From: an uncultured Opitutia bacterium
GTDB lineage: Bacteria > Verrucomicrobiota > Verrucomicrobiia > Opitutales > Opitutaceae
Assembly: GCA_903869955.1 (NCBI GenBank)
Contig: CAIQBC010000141.1
Coordinates: 1-32,466, forward strand
DNA: 32,466 bases
Direction of reading: 5' to 3'
Shown here: piece after piece, positions 9,061 through 18,509 of the stretch
Layout: every line of letters starts with the position of its first letter
How positions within the stretch are numbered: the stretch's first letter is position 1
Translations under genes and position numbers: made by a program
The notes under the pieces: model-generated
Databases searched by the model: none
What the model saw: the letters and a program-made list of their open reading frames with translations, nothing else
What the model was told of the DNA's origin: nothing

Positions 9061-11170
9061 ACCACCGGCGCATTTCCACCTCGACGTTGAAGCCGAAGGA
9101 GCTTTCGCGGCGCGGTCCCTCATAGAGCACGATGAGGTAGCGGATGAGCCAGAGGTTGGCGAGGTTCTGGCTCAGGCCATAGTCCTGCTCCACGAAGCGC
9201 GAGAGGCGCGCGTCGTAATGGAGGCGGGTGAGCAGCGCGCGGGTCTCGTCGAGGCGGTAGCTGCCGTCGAGCACGTATTCCTGCAACTGGTGCTGGAGGT
9301 AGTGTGAGCCGAGGCGCGCCGACCAGGCGTCGCCGTCGTGGAGGGTGACGCCAGAGTTGAGCTCGCGCAGCGCGCCATTGCGCGGATCAACGCGGCTGAA
9401 AGTGTCGAGCCGCAGCCACGACGCAGGCATGACGGCAAACTCAGTTTGCACGGCGGAGAACGGATGCTGGCCCGCGGCGCGGCTCAGGCGCCAGTCCACG
9501 GCAAAGTTGAGCGAGGCGAGGTCGCGCGAGCCGTAATGGGGGTCGCGCGTCTGGAGCGTGTTGTTGACGCCGAGGCGCAAGGTGTTCGTCGCGGTGAGCT
9601 GGTCAATGTTGCGCGTGTCGGCAAACCCGAGGGGCTGGAGGTAGGTGGAAAACGCATTGCGATCAATGGCCGGGATGAAGGCGGCGCCGCTCGCGGCGGC
9701 GGGAATGTAGCGGTAGGAGAGCGTCGGCGTGACGAGGTGACGGAGGCCGTTGATGCCCTGGCGCTCGTTGGTGTAGTCGTAGGTGGCGCTGGCGTGGAGC
9801 TCGGCGTCGGCGCCGAGCTCGCCGAGCACCCGCGTGTAGGTGGAGCGGCCGCCGATGGCGTCGGCGTAGTGGGTGATGCGCGCGCCGGCGACGGGCCGGA
9901 CAGAAAGCCACTCGCGCGGGGTGAACGGCCGCGTGAGCTCGTAGTAGCTGTCCAGCCGCCGGCTCGTCACCGTCGGGCCGGAGCCGGAAGGCACGGCCGC
10001 CTCCTGCAACATGGCCGCGCTGGCGGCAAAACTTTCGTAGAGGCCCAGCCCGACCGCCGTCGGCAACTGGTCGTAGCGCAGCTCGGGCAGGCGCTGCTGC
10101 ATGGGGAAAAATGAGTTCGGCTGAGCGCGGACGAAGATCGAGGCGACGCTGTTGTCCTCGGTGAGGTCGGCCTCGATAAACGTGTCGGGCACCTGCACCG
10201 GGTAAAATTGTTCCGGGCGAAAATCGCGGATCACCTCGGAGTCCGACCAGCGGGTGAACTGACCGAAGAGCGTGAAATTTTCGCCGATCTGCTCGTGGTG
10301 CCGCCACTCGATGAAGCCGCGGTCGGGCGCGATGGGCCGCGCGAGGATGTCGGTCTTGCGGTCGCCGTAGTCGTGGATGAAGCCGGTGCGCAGCGTGTCC
10401 GTGAGCGTGAAGTCGGGCCGGTCAACCTTGATGGCGGCTGCCGGGCCGAGCAGCACGCCGCGCCGCGAATAAAACCCGAGGTCGCCGCCCAGCCCAAAGC
10501 CGGGCTCGACGGGCACAAGCAGGCCCGCGTCGAGAAACGCACCGAGCGACCCGCGGTAGCCGGCCCGCAAGGACAGGTCATGGAACAGCGGGTCGTTGAC
10601 TGAAAGGGTGTGAAACGGCACCGGGAAAAGGCCGAGCCCGCCGAGGCCGAGGCGGGGCAGCTCGGCGTGGATGGTCTGGTTTTGCACCGAGAGGGTGAGC
10701 GTGCTGGCGCGGAGCGTCGGCACCCAGGGCCCCGGCTCGGTGTAACTGAGCTGCGCGTCCTTGACAGTGATTTTCTCCGGCTCCCCTTCCAGTGAGGCGC
10801 CCGAGACGTTGAGCGACTGCAACGTGAAACGCGGGCCGGCGACCGAGTAGGCGCGCGTGAGGGGATGGTAGGTGACCTTGTCGGCCAGCAACCGCAGCGC
10901 ACCCCTGGTGAGCACGACGTTGCCGCTCGCCACGGCGACGCCGGTGCCAGGGGTGGCCCCCGAGGCGTAGCGGATTTCATCGGCCAGCAGCAGGATCTCA
11001 CCGTGAGACAGACGGGCCTGCTGGGTGGCGTCGCCGTAATAGACCGTCCCGGCATCGTTGACCACCTGCCGGGCAGCGGTCACCTGCAGATCTGACGAAG
11101 GCAGCTCCGCCGCGCGCAGCGCGGAGGCGGCGAGAAATAAGGACAGGAGGAGCGGGAGTAAGCGGCGCAC
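9059..11170 (-). CDS. lptD: LPS-assembly protein LptD / OstA-like outer-membrane protein
   Basis: Signal peptide VRRLLPLLLSLFLAASALRA; N-terminal OstA-like VVNDAGTVYYGDATQQARLSHGEILLLADEIRYASG..GTGVAVASGNVVLTRG; long beta-barrel C-terminus. GTG start at 11170; the longer ORF would overlap glgB. Confidence 0.8.
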   Translation of the reverse strand: MRRLLPLLLSLFLAASALRAAELPSSDLQVTAARQVVNDAGTVYYGDATQQARLSHGEILLLADEIRYASGATPGTGVAVASGNVVLTRGALRLLADKVTYHPLTRAYSVAGPRFTLQSLNVSGASLEGEPEKITVKDAQLSYTEPGPWVPTLRASTLTLSVQNQTIHAELPRLGLGGLGLFPVPFHTLSVNDPLFHDLSLRAGYRGSLGAFLDAGLLVPVEPGFGLGGDLGFYSRRGVLLGPAAAIKVDRPDFTLTDTLRTGFIHDYGDRKTDILARPIAPDRGFIEWRHHEQIGENFTLFGQFTRWSDSEVIRDFRPEQFYPVQVPDTFIEADLTEDNSVASIFVRAQPNSFFPMQQRLPELRYDQLPTAVGLGLYESFAASAAMLQEAAVPSGSGPTVTSRRLDSYYELTRPFTPREWLSVRPVAGARITHYADAIGGRSTYTRVLGELGADAELHASATYDYTNERQGINGLRHLVTPTLSYRYIPAAASGAAFIPAIDRNAFSTYLQPLGFADTRNIDQLTATNTLRLGVNNTLQTRDPHYGSRDLASLNFAVDWRLSRAAGQHPFSAVQTEFAVMPASWLRLDTFSRVDPRNGALRELNSGVTLHDGDAWSARLGSHYLQHQLQEYVLDGSYRLDETRALLTRLHYDARLSRFVEQDYGLSQNLANLWLIRYLIVLYEGPRRESSFGFNVEVEMRRW

Positions 11171-11272
11171 GTTGCCCGGCAGCAAAGGTGGCGCATTCGT
11201 CGCAGGCAAGCCCCGGATTGGACGCGTGCAAAAGGCTGGCGGCGCGCGCGGGCCGTACCCAGTGTCGGGCAC

Positions 11273-13486
11273 GTGATCCTCTCCCCTGACGAACTGGGCT
11301 CCTTCCTCCTCGCGAGAAATGCCACGCCGCACGACTTGCTCGGGATGCACCCCGCAAAGTCGGGCCGCATCGGCGGGCTCGTGGTGCGCGCCCTGGTACG
11401 GGACGCCGCCGCCTGTGCGGTGGTCGAGCTGGGCAGGACGGAAAAAATTTACCCGATGGAGCGGCTGGCGGCGGATGGTTTTTTCGAGGTGTTTCTCCCG
11501 CGCCGGAGAAAATTTTTTGCCTACCGGCTGCGCGTCACGCGGCACTCGGGCGAGGTGTGCGAGCGGGAGGATCCGTATTCTTTTCTGCCGACGCTCGGCG
11601 CGCAGGACCTCTACCTGTTCAACGAGGGCAACGAGCACCGCATCTACGAAAAGCTCGGCGCGCACCTGCGCACGGTCGGCGGGGTGACGGGGGTGGCGTT
11701 TGCCGTCTGGGCGCCGGGCGCGGCGCGGGTGTCAGTCGTGGGCAACTTCAACGGCTGGGACGGGCGCTACCATCCGATGCGGACGCTAGGTGCGTCGGGC
11801 GTGTGGGAGCTGTTCATCCCCCGCCTGGGCGAGGGCGAGTTTTACAAGTTTGAACTCCGCGATGGAGGCGGCCGCCTGCTCATCAAGACCGACCCTTACG
11901 GCACGCGTTTCGAGCCGCCGCCGGGCAACGCGGCCATCGTGTGCGACCCGGGCCGACACTCCTGGAACGACGCCGCGTGGATCGCCCGCCGCCGCGCCTC
12001 GGCCGGCACGCCCGACCGGCCGCTCTCGGTCTATGAGGTCCATCTCTCCTCGTGGCGGCGCAAGCTCGAGGACGCAGGGTGCCCGCTCAGCTACCGTGAG
12101 CTCGCACCGATGCTCGCCGATTATACCACCGACATGGGCTTCACCCATGTTGAGCTGATGCCGGTCGCCGAGCATCCGTTCGACGGCTCGTGGGGCTATC
12201 AGGTCACCGGTTTTTTTGCGCCCAGCCACCGCTTCGGCTTGCCGGAGGATTTTTGCTGGTTTGTGGACCACCTGCACCAGCGCGGCGTCGGCGTAATCCT
12301 CGACTGGGTGCCGGGGCATTTCCCACGCGACAGCTTCGCGCTGGCCGAATTCGATGGCACGCACCTCTACGAGCACGCCGACCCGCGCCAGGGCGAGCAT
12401 CAGGACTGGGGCACATTGATTTTCAACTATGGCCGCAACGAGGTCCGCGGTTTCCTCGTCGCCAACGCCCTGGCGTGGCTCGACCGCTACCACCTCGACG
12501 GCCTGCGCGTGGACGCCGTCGCCTCGATGCTCTACCTCGACTACTCGCGCAAGGAGGGCGAATGGATCCCCAACCAGCATGGCGGGCGCGAGAACCTTGA
12601 GGCCATCGCGTTTCTGCGCGAGACGAACCGGCTCGTTCACGACTACCATCCGGGGGTGCTGATGATCGCCGAGGAGTCCACGGCGTTTCCCGGCCTCACC
12701 CGGCCCGTCGCCGACGGTGGCCTCGGCTTCGACCTCAACTGGAACATGGGCTGGATGCACGACACGCTGCGATATTTTACCAAGGAGCCCGTCCACCGCC
12801 GCTGGCACCACAACGACCTCACCTTTGGCGCGCTCTACCAGTTCACGGAAAATTTCATCAGCGTCTTCTCCCACGACGAGGTCGTCCACGGAAAGAAATC
12901 GCTCCTCTACAAGATGGGTGCATGGCACATCCCGGAAAAGGCCGCCAATCTCCGCGCGCTTTACGCGCACCTCTGGGCCTGGCCGGGCAAAAAGCTTCTC
13001 TTCATGGGCGGCGAGTTCGGCCAGTCGCATGAGTGGAACCACGACCGCTCGCTCGACTGGCATCTGTGCTCGTATCGCGACCATGAGGGCATCCGCCTGC
13101 TCGTGCGCGACCTCAACCGCCTTTACGTCTCCGAGCCTGTGCTGAGCTACCACGACCTCGACCCGCGCGGTTTCCGCTGGATCAACTGCACCGACGCCAC
13201 TCACAGCACGCTTTCCTACCTGCGGCTGGATGAGCACGAACGCGTGTTTTTCGCCGTCGTGGGCAACTATACGCCGGTCATCCGCCATGCCCATCGTGTC
13301 GGGGTGCCGCGAGGTGGTTTCTGGAAGGAAATGATCAACACCAACAGCCAGTATTACGGTGGGAGCGGCCTCGGCAACGACGGTGGCAAGCACACGGAGC
13401 CCATCGCCGCCGACGGCCTCGGCCAGAGCCTTGTCCTCACGCTCCCGCCGCTCAGCACCAGCATTTTCAAGTGGACGGCGGAATGA
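11273..13486 (+). CDS. glgB: 1,4-alpha-glucan branching enzyme (GH13)
   Basis: FAVWAPGAARVSVVGNFNGWDGR (CBM48), HVELMPVAEHPFDGSWGYQVTGFFAPSHRFG, DGLRVDAVASMLYLDYSRKEGEW, MIAEESTAFPGLTRP, NFISVFSHDEVVHGKKSL. Confidence 0.97.
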   Translation: MILSPDELGSFLLARNATPHDLLGMHPAKSGRIGGLVVRALVRDAAACAVVELGRTEKIYPMERLAADGFFEVFLPRRRKFFAYRLRVTRHSGEVCEREDPYSFLPTLGAQDLYLFNEGNEHRIYEKLGAHLRTVGGVTGVAFAVWAPGAARVSVVGNFNGWDGRYHPMRTLGASGVWELFIPRLGEGEFYKFELRDGGGRLLIKTDPYGTRFEPPPGNAAIVCDPGRHSWNDAAWIARRRASAGTPDRPLSVYEVHLSSWRRKLEDAGCPLSYRELAPMLADYTTDMGFTHVELMPVAEHPFDGSWGYQVTGFFAPSHRFGLPEDFCWFVDHLHQRGVGVILDWVPGHFPRDSFALAEFDGTHLYEHADPRQGEHQDWGTLIFNYGRNEVRGFLVANALAWLDRYHLDGLRVDAVASMLYLDYSRKEGEWIPNQHGGRENLEAIAFLRETNRLVHDYHPGVLMIAEESTAFPGLTRPVADGGLGFDLNWNMGWMHDTLRYFTKEPVHRRWHHNDLTFGALYQFTENFISVFSHDEVVHGKKSLLYKMGAWHIPEKAANLRALYAHLWAWPGKKLLFMGGEFGQSHEWNHDRSLDWHLCSYRDHEGIRLLVRDLNRLYVSEPVLSYHDLDPRGFRWINCTDATHSTLSYLRLDEHERVFFAVVGNYTPVIRHAHRVGVPRGGFWKEMINTNSQYYGGSGLGNDGGKHTEPIAADGLGQSLVLTLPPLSTSIFKWTAE

Positions 13487-13504
13487 AATGTCATTCAGCA
13501 AAAT

Positions 13505-14797
13505 ATGCGCGCCTGCCTCCAAATTTTGTTTTTGTTCGCAGCTTTAACGGTCGGTTTCTCGGCACCGGAAAAAATTGAGATTCCCACCGCGGGTTGGGTA
13601 CCCATCTACTTTTCGAGGAATAACGGTATTGACGAACTAACCGAAAAGGCCGGACTGAAACCTCTGCGCGAGATGGATGTTCCAGCAGGTTCGCTGGAGG
13701 TGCGTTTTTGGTATGGATTCAGTTTCGGCTCACGCGCTGGCATACTGCTCCGTCGTGATGGAACTAATTGGAAGGGCCGTTACATTGCGAAATATTATGA
13801 TTCGTTCAAAACAACGGATCTAAGTCTGGGAACCAACTGGCAGGATTCGTGGGCCAAGCTCGAATCTCTCGGCATCCTCACCCTTCCAGACTCCTCCACG
13901 TTGCCCGATGAAGATCTGGTGGTGCTCGATGGAATTTCTTATGTCGTGGAGATAAACGACGGGCATCACTATCGCACCTACCACTATTCGAATCCAAGCG
14001 AACCAAAGTGGCCGGAGGCCAAGCAAATTAACGAGATAAGGAACCTGCTCGGACTACTCGAAAAAGAAAATCCCCACGCACGCGATGGGTTGTTTCCAGC
14101 CCCTCCTCGCCCCAATAACTTCATTTTCACGAACGCTTTCGCAACACGTTACATATATCGCGGGATCAAACAGAGCGGCGCGGCATGGCAATCTGGTTTC
14201 ACGTGGCAAGACGATTCGAGGGCCCTTTTTGACCGTGGTTGGACGATGGGTACATGGTTAAATTTGCCGCAGCGAACTGCCACGCAAAAGGAGTTGATTG
14301 GATGGATAAAATATTCGCTCCCAGTCGGATCGGGGATCGTGGCAGACTTCGACACACGGCTTCGTGCCTTTCCCCCTGCCTCAGGCAACGAAACCCGCTA
14401 CACTGACGAATTATCGGCCCGCTTACGCGCCCCGTTTTTTGCGATCACGCCCATTCTGTCGGTAAGCATGGAGGCGATGCTGGGCTGGGACATTCGCCTG
14501 CAAACTTTTTCTTTTGAGTCGCGAATTGCCCCAACAATAGATTATCACCCGCTTCGGATAACGCCGGCCCTGACCATGGGATGGAGCGATGGCCGCAACC
14601 TTAATCCTGACGCGATCGGGACGCGTTTCCATGATGCCTATGGCTACGGTAGCGTCAGCTTGGAAGCCAGTTGGGACTTTAGTGCACACATGTCGCTCCG
14701 GTTCAGCGGCGAGTGGAGCAAAACATGCAACGCTGATCCAGTTCGTGGCCCGGCGGCAGACTCTAGTTTCTCTGGAGCGCTAAGTTTTTCATGGTGA
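13505..14797 (+). CDS. Putative exported two-domain protein with C-terminal outer-membrane beta-barrel (Gcw_chp/TIGR02001-like)
   Basis: Signal peptide MRACLQILFLFAALTVGFSA; barrel hallmark FTNAFATRYIYRGIKQSGAAWQSGFTW and a terminal ...GALSFSW aromatic C-terminus; N-terminal region unassigned. Confidence 0.6.
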   Translation: MRACLQILFLFAALTVGFSAPEKIEIPTAGWVPIYFSRNNGIDELTEKAGLKPLREMDVPAGSLEVRFWYGFSFGSRAGILLRRDGTNWKGRYIAKYYDSFKTTDLSLGTNWQDSWAKLESLGILTLPDSSTLPDEDLVVLDGISYVVEINDGHHYRTYHYSNPSEPKWPEAKQINEIRNLLGLLEKENPHARDGLFPAPPRPNNFIFTNAFATRYIYRGIKQSGAAWQSGFTWQDDSRALFDRGWTMGTWLNLPQRTATQKELIGWIKYSLPVGSGIVADFDTRLRAFPPASGNETRYTDELSARLRAPFFAITPILSVSMEAMLGWDIRLQTFSFESRIAPTIDYHPLRITPALTMGWSDGRNLNPDAIGTRFHDAYGYGSVSLEASWDFSAHMSLRFSGEWSKTCNADPVRGPAADSSFSGALSFSW

Positions 14798-14984
14798 GCC
14801 GCCACAAGGCTGGTATTGTTACCGGCGGTTTCGCCGTTCAATTTCGAGCACGAGCTTAGTCTGGTTCAGGAAATGAACGAAACGCCGGTTGCATTTCAAA
14901 AAGGCTCGTGGGCCAAAGAATCGAAGCTTTGCATTCTCCTTTCCCTGCACCTTTGTTTCTTCGCGTCTTTTGCGCTTAAAAATT

Positions 14985-16556
14985 ATGTCCACAGGCATTG
15001 TCCATCTGGTCGGCGCCGGTCCCGGCGAACCCGGCCTCGTCACCCTTCGCGCCCGCGAACTCATCGCCTCGGCAGAGGTGCTCATCTACGACCAGCTCGT
15101 CCATCCCGAGCTGGTAAAATGGTGCCGGGCCGGGTGCGAGGTGATCTACGCCGGCAAAACGGCCGGCTGCCACACCGTGCCGCAGGAGGAGATCGAGGCG
15201 TTGCTCGTGAAGCATGCGCGGGCCGGCAAACGCGTCGTGCGGCTCAAGGGCGGTGATCCCCTGGTCTTCGGCCGTGGTGGCGAGGAGGCGCGCGCGCTGG
15301 CCTTGTCCGGCGTCGCGTTTGAGATCGTACCCGGCGTCACCGCCGCGCTCGCCGCCGGGGCCTATGCGGGCATTCCGCTCACCCAGCGCCACACCAGCTC
15401 GGCGCTCGTTTTTATCACCGGTCACGAGGATCCCACGAAACCCGGCCCCACGGTGGAGTGGCGCAGCTACGGCGCGCTGAAGCAGGCCACGCTCGCCATC
15501 TACATGGGCATGGGCCGCCTGCGCCACATCCTTGCCGAGCTCATGGCCGGCGGGCTCGCGCCCAAAACCCCCGCCGCCGTTGTGCAGTGGGCCTCGCTCG
15601 GCCGCCAGCGCAGCGTGGCCGGCACCGCCGCCACGCTCGCCGATCTGGCGGAAAAGGCCGGTCTCGCCGCACCCGCGATCATCTTCGTCGGCGACGTGGT
15701 GAAAAACCACGAGGCGATTGACTGGTTCGAGCGCCTGCCGCTCTTCGGCCGCCGCGTCGCCATCACGCGCACACGCGACCAGAACAGCGAGCTGCGGGAC
15801 AAATTGGAGGCGCTCGGCGCCGAGGTGCTGGAGCTGCCGCTCATTCGCGTGACCAAGGACGTGAGCAAGGACGGGCTCGTCGAGATTCTCGCCGAGCTGG
15901 GCCAATACGACTGGATCGTGTTCACCAGCGCCAACGGCGTGCGGTTTTTCTTCGAGGAGTTTTTCAAAGGCTTCGGGGATGTGCGCGCGCTCGGCGGGCT
16001 GCGCTTCGCCTGTGTGGGCGCGGCCACGGCCCGTGAGATCGAAAAGCATCATCTAAAGGTTGAGTGTCAGCCCGCGACCGCCACCGGCGAGTCGCTGGCC
16101 GACGCGCTCATCGCCACCGGCAGCCTCGACCATGCGAAAGTCATCGTCGTCTGCGGCAATCTCAACCGCGACGCCCTCGTGAAAAAGCTCGAGGCCGGCC
16201 GCGCCATTGTGGACCGCCTGCCGCTCTACCGCACCGAGCGGACCGACCTCGCCAGCGATCCGATCGCCGACGACTTTCGCTCGCGCGGGGCCGATGCGAT
16301 CCTGTTTGCCAGCTCGTCGGCGGTGCAGTCCTTCACCGAGCAGGCCAAGTCACTCCAGCTCGCCAAGGACGCCAAACGCCCGCTCGCCGGCAGCATCGGC
16401 CCGCAGACGAGCGAGACGATGAAACAGCTCGGGTTGCCGGTCGATTTCACAGCGAAGCAACCGAGCCTCGACGCGCTGGTGGCGGCGTTGGTCAAAACCC
16501 TCTCCGCCCGTCCAAACGCCGGGATGCCGGAAGCCAAAACCGTGCGTGGCAAATAA
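14985..16556 (+). CDS. cobA-hemD: Fused uroporphyrinogen-III C-methyltransferase / uroporphyrinogen-III synthase
   Basis: VHLVGAGPGEPGLVTLRARELIASAEVLIYDQLV, VRLKGGDPLVFGRGGEEA, PGVTAALAAGAYAGIPLTQR (SUMT); then GRRVAITRTRDQNSELRDKLEALGAEVLELPLIR, DWIVFTSANGVRFFFE (HemD). Start at 14985. Confidence 0.95.
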   Translation: MSTGIVHLVGAGPGEPGLVTLRARELIASAEVLIYDQLVHPELVKWCRAGCEVIYAGKTAGCHTVPQEEIEALLVKHARAGKRVVRLKGGDPLVFGRGGEEARALALSGVAFEIVPGVTAALAAGAYAGIPLTQRHTSSALVFITGHEDPTKPGPTVEWRSYGALKQATLAIYMGMGRLRHILAELMAGGLAPKTPAAVVQWASLGRQRSVAGTAATLADLAEKAGLAAPAIIFVGDVVKNHEAIDWFERLPLFGRRVAITRTRDQNSELRDKLEALGAEVLELPLIRVTKDVSKDGLVEILAELGQYDWIVFTSANGVRFFFEEFFKGFGDVRALGGLRFACVGAATAREIEKHHLKVECQPATATGESLADALIATGSLDHAKVIVVCGNLNRDALVKKLEAGRAIVDRLPLYRTERTDLASDPIADDFRSRGADAILFASSSAVQSFTEQAKSLQLAKDAKRPLAGSIGPQTSETMKQLGLPVDFTAKQPSLDALVAALVKTLSARPNAGMPEAKTVRGK

Positions 16557-16616
16557 AAGTTGCCCGCCGCACCGACGCGGTGCTTCGTTGTCCGTTTCCC
16601 TCGCGCCTTCCCTCCC

Positions 16617-18407
16617 ATGCACCGCTCCCATCACTGTGCCCAGCTTACTTCTGCCAACCTCGGCGCGTCCGTGTCGCTCGCCGGCTGGGTGGACACCATC
16701 CGCGACCAGGGCGGCATCATCTTCGTGGACCTGCGCGACCGCGAGGGCGTCACGCAGATCAAGCTCGAGCCGCATGACAACGCCACGCTCGGCGAGCAGC
16801 TCAAGCACCTGAAGACCGAGTCGGTCATCGGGATCACCGGCAAGGTCACCCGCCGGCCCGCCGGCACGGAAAACAAGTCGCTCCCCACCGGGGAGGTTGA
16901 GATCGAGGCGACGTCCCTGGAGATCCATAACCTGTCCGACACGCCCCCGTTCCCCCTCGACGACGCCGGCGGCGACAAGGTCAACGAGGACCTGCGCCTC
17001 ACCTACCGCTACCTTGACCTGCGCCGGCCGAAGATGCGGAAAAACCTCCTCACGCGCCACCGCGCCTCGAAGTCCATCCGCGACTATTTCGATGCCTCGG
17101 GCTTCATCGAGGTCGAGACGCCCGCGCTGTTCAAAAGTACGCCGGAGGGCGCGCGCGAATATCTCGTGCCGTCGCGCATCCATCCGGGGCAATTCTACGC
17201 ACTTTCGCAGTCGCCGCAGCAGTTCAAGCAGATCCTCATGGTGGCGGGGGTGGAGAAATATTTTCAGATCGCGCGCTGTTTCCGCGACGAGGATTTGCGT
17301 TCCGACCGGCAGATGGAGTTCACGCAGGTGGATGTCGAGGCGTCGTTCGTCACGCGCGAGGACATCTACGCGCTGTTCGAGGGGATGCTAAAGAAGCTCT
17401 GGAAGGACGTGCTCGGCACGGACATCGCGACGCCGTTCCTCCGGCTGCCGTTTGCCGACGCGATGAACCGTTTTGGCGTGGACAAGCCCGACCTGCGCTT
17501 CGGGCTGGAACTCGTGGATTTCACAGAATTGTTCAAGACTTCGGGCTTCAAGGTTTTCGCGTCTGCCGCAACCGGCGGCGGTGCGGTCAAGGCTTTCAAC
17601 GCAAAGGGCCTCGCCGATCTGACCCAGGGTGAGCTGAAGAGCCTCGAAGAGATCGCAAAATCCCTCGGCGCAAAGGGCCTCGCGTTCATCAAGGTCGAGG
17701 GCGGCGAATGGAAGTCGCCCATCGTGAAGTTTTTCTCCGAAGGGGAGAAGGCCGCGCTCACCACCCAGCTCGGCATCGCCGAGGGCGACATGGTGTTTTT
17801 TGCCGCCGCGCCCTGGGAAAAGGCCTGCGCGATCCTGGGCCGCATCCGGCTGGAGGCGGCGGCGCTGCTCCAGAAACGCGGCAAGCTCGCCATCCGCCAC
17901 GACGACTGGAAGTTTCTGTGGGTCGTGGATTTCCCCCTGATGAGCCACGACGAGGCGGAGAACCGCTACGTCGCCACGCATCATCCCTTCACCGCGCCCG
18001 TGGCGGAGGATGCGGCCTTCCTCGACACCGATCCGAAGAAGGTGCGCGGGCAGCACTACGACGTCGTGCTCAATGGCATGGAGCTGGGTGGCGGCAGCAT
18101 CCGCATCCACCAGCCGGCGTTGCAGAAAAAGGTTTTCGAGGAGGTGCTGAAGATTCCGGCCGACGTGGTGGAAAGCCGCTTCGGCTACCTGCTCAAGGCA
18201 TTCACCTATGGTGCGCCACCGCATGGCGGCATCGCGTTCGGCCTCGACCGGATGTGCGCGCTGCTCTGCGGCACCACGAGCATCCGCGACGTGATTGCAT
18301 TTCCCAAGACGCAAAAGGGCCAGGACCTCATGGCCCAGAGCCCCACGCCCGTCACCGCGCGACAGCTCAAGGAGCTGCACATCGCGACGGTGATGCCGGC
18401 GGAATAA
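16617..18407 (+). CDS. aspS: Aspartyl-tRNA synthetase (bacterial type)
   Basis: MHRSHHCAQLTSANLGASVSLAGWVDTIRDQGGIIFVDLRDREG; FIEVETPALFKSTPEGAREYLVPSR; FYALSQSPQQFKQILMVAG; RCFRDEDLRSDRQMEFTQVDVE; GAPPHGGIAFGLDR. Confidence 0.97.
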   Translation: MHRSHHCAQLTSANLGASVSLAGWVDTIRDQGGIIFVDLRDREGVTQIKLEPHDNATLGEQLKHLKTESVIGITGKVTRRPAGTENKSLPTGEVEIEATSLEIHNLSDTPPFPLDDAGGDKVNEDLRLTYRYLDLRRPKMRKNLLTRHRASKSIRDYFDASGFIEVETPALFKSTPEGAREYLVPSRIHPGQFYALSQSPQQFKQILMVAGVEKYFQIARCFRDEDLRSDRQMEFTQVDVEASFVTREDIYALFEGMLKKLWKDVLGTDIATPFLRLPFADAMNRFGVDKPDLRFGLELVDFTELFKTSGFKVFASAATGGGAVKAFNAKGLADLTQGELKSLEEIAKSLGAKGLAFIKVEGGEWKSPIVKFFSEGEKAALTTQLGIAEGDMVFFAAAPWEKACAILGRIRLEAAALLQKRGKLAIRHDDWKFLWVVDFPLMSHDEAENRYVATHHPFTAPVAEDAAFLDTDPKKVRGQHYDVVLNGMELGGGSIRIHQPALQKKVFEEVLKIPADVVESRFGYLLKAFTYGAPPHGGIAFGLDRMCALLCGTTSIRDVIAFPKTQKGQDLMAQSPTPVTARQLKELHIATVMPAE

Positions 18408-18509
18408 GAGCGGCATCCATTGCCTTTCTGGGTTTCGCGTGGACGCGCCGGCTGGAAAATCCCCGGCAAATAAAACGCAGGCCGCAAATCCCGGCCGCCC
18501 GGCAACGGG

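Noticed and set aside
11171-11665. N-terminal extension of the LptD ORF to 11665
   Set aside because: Would overlap glgB by about 390 bp; a signal peptide starts at the GTG at 11170.
11786-13522. 578-aa minus-strand ORF antisense to glgB
   Set aside because: Antisense shadow; glgB is unambiguous.
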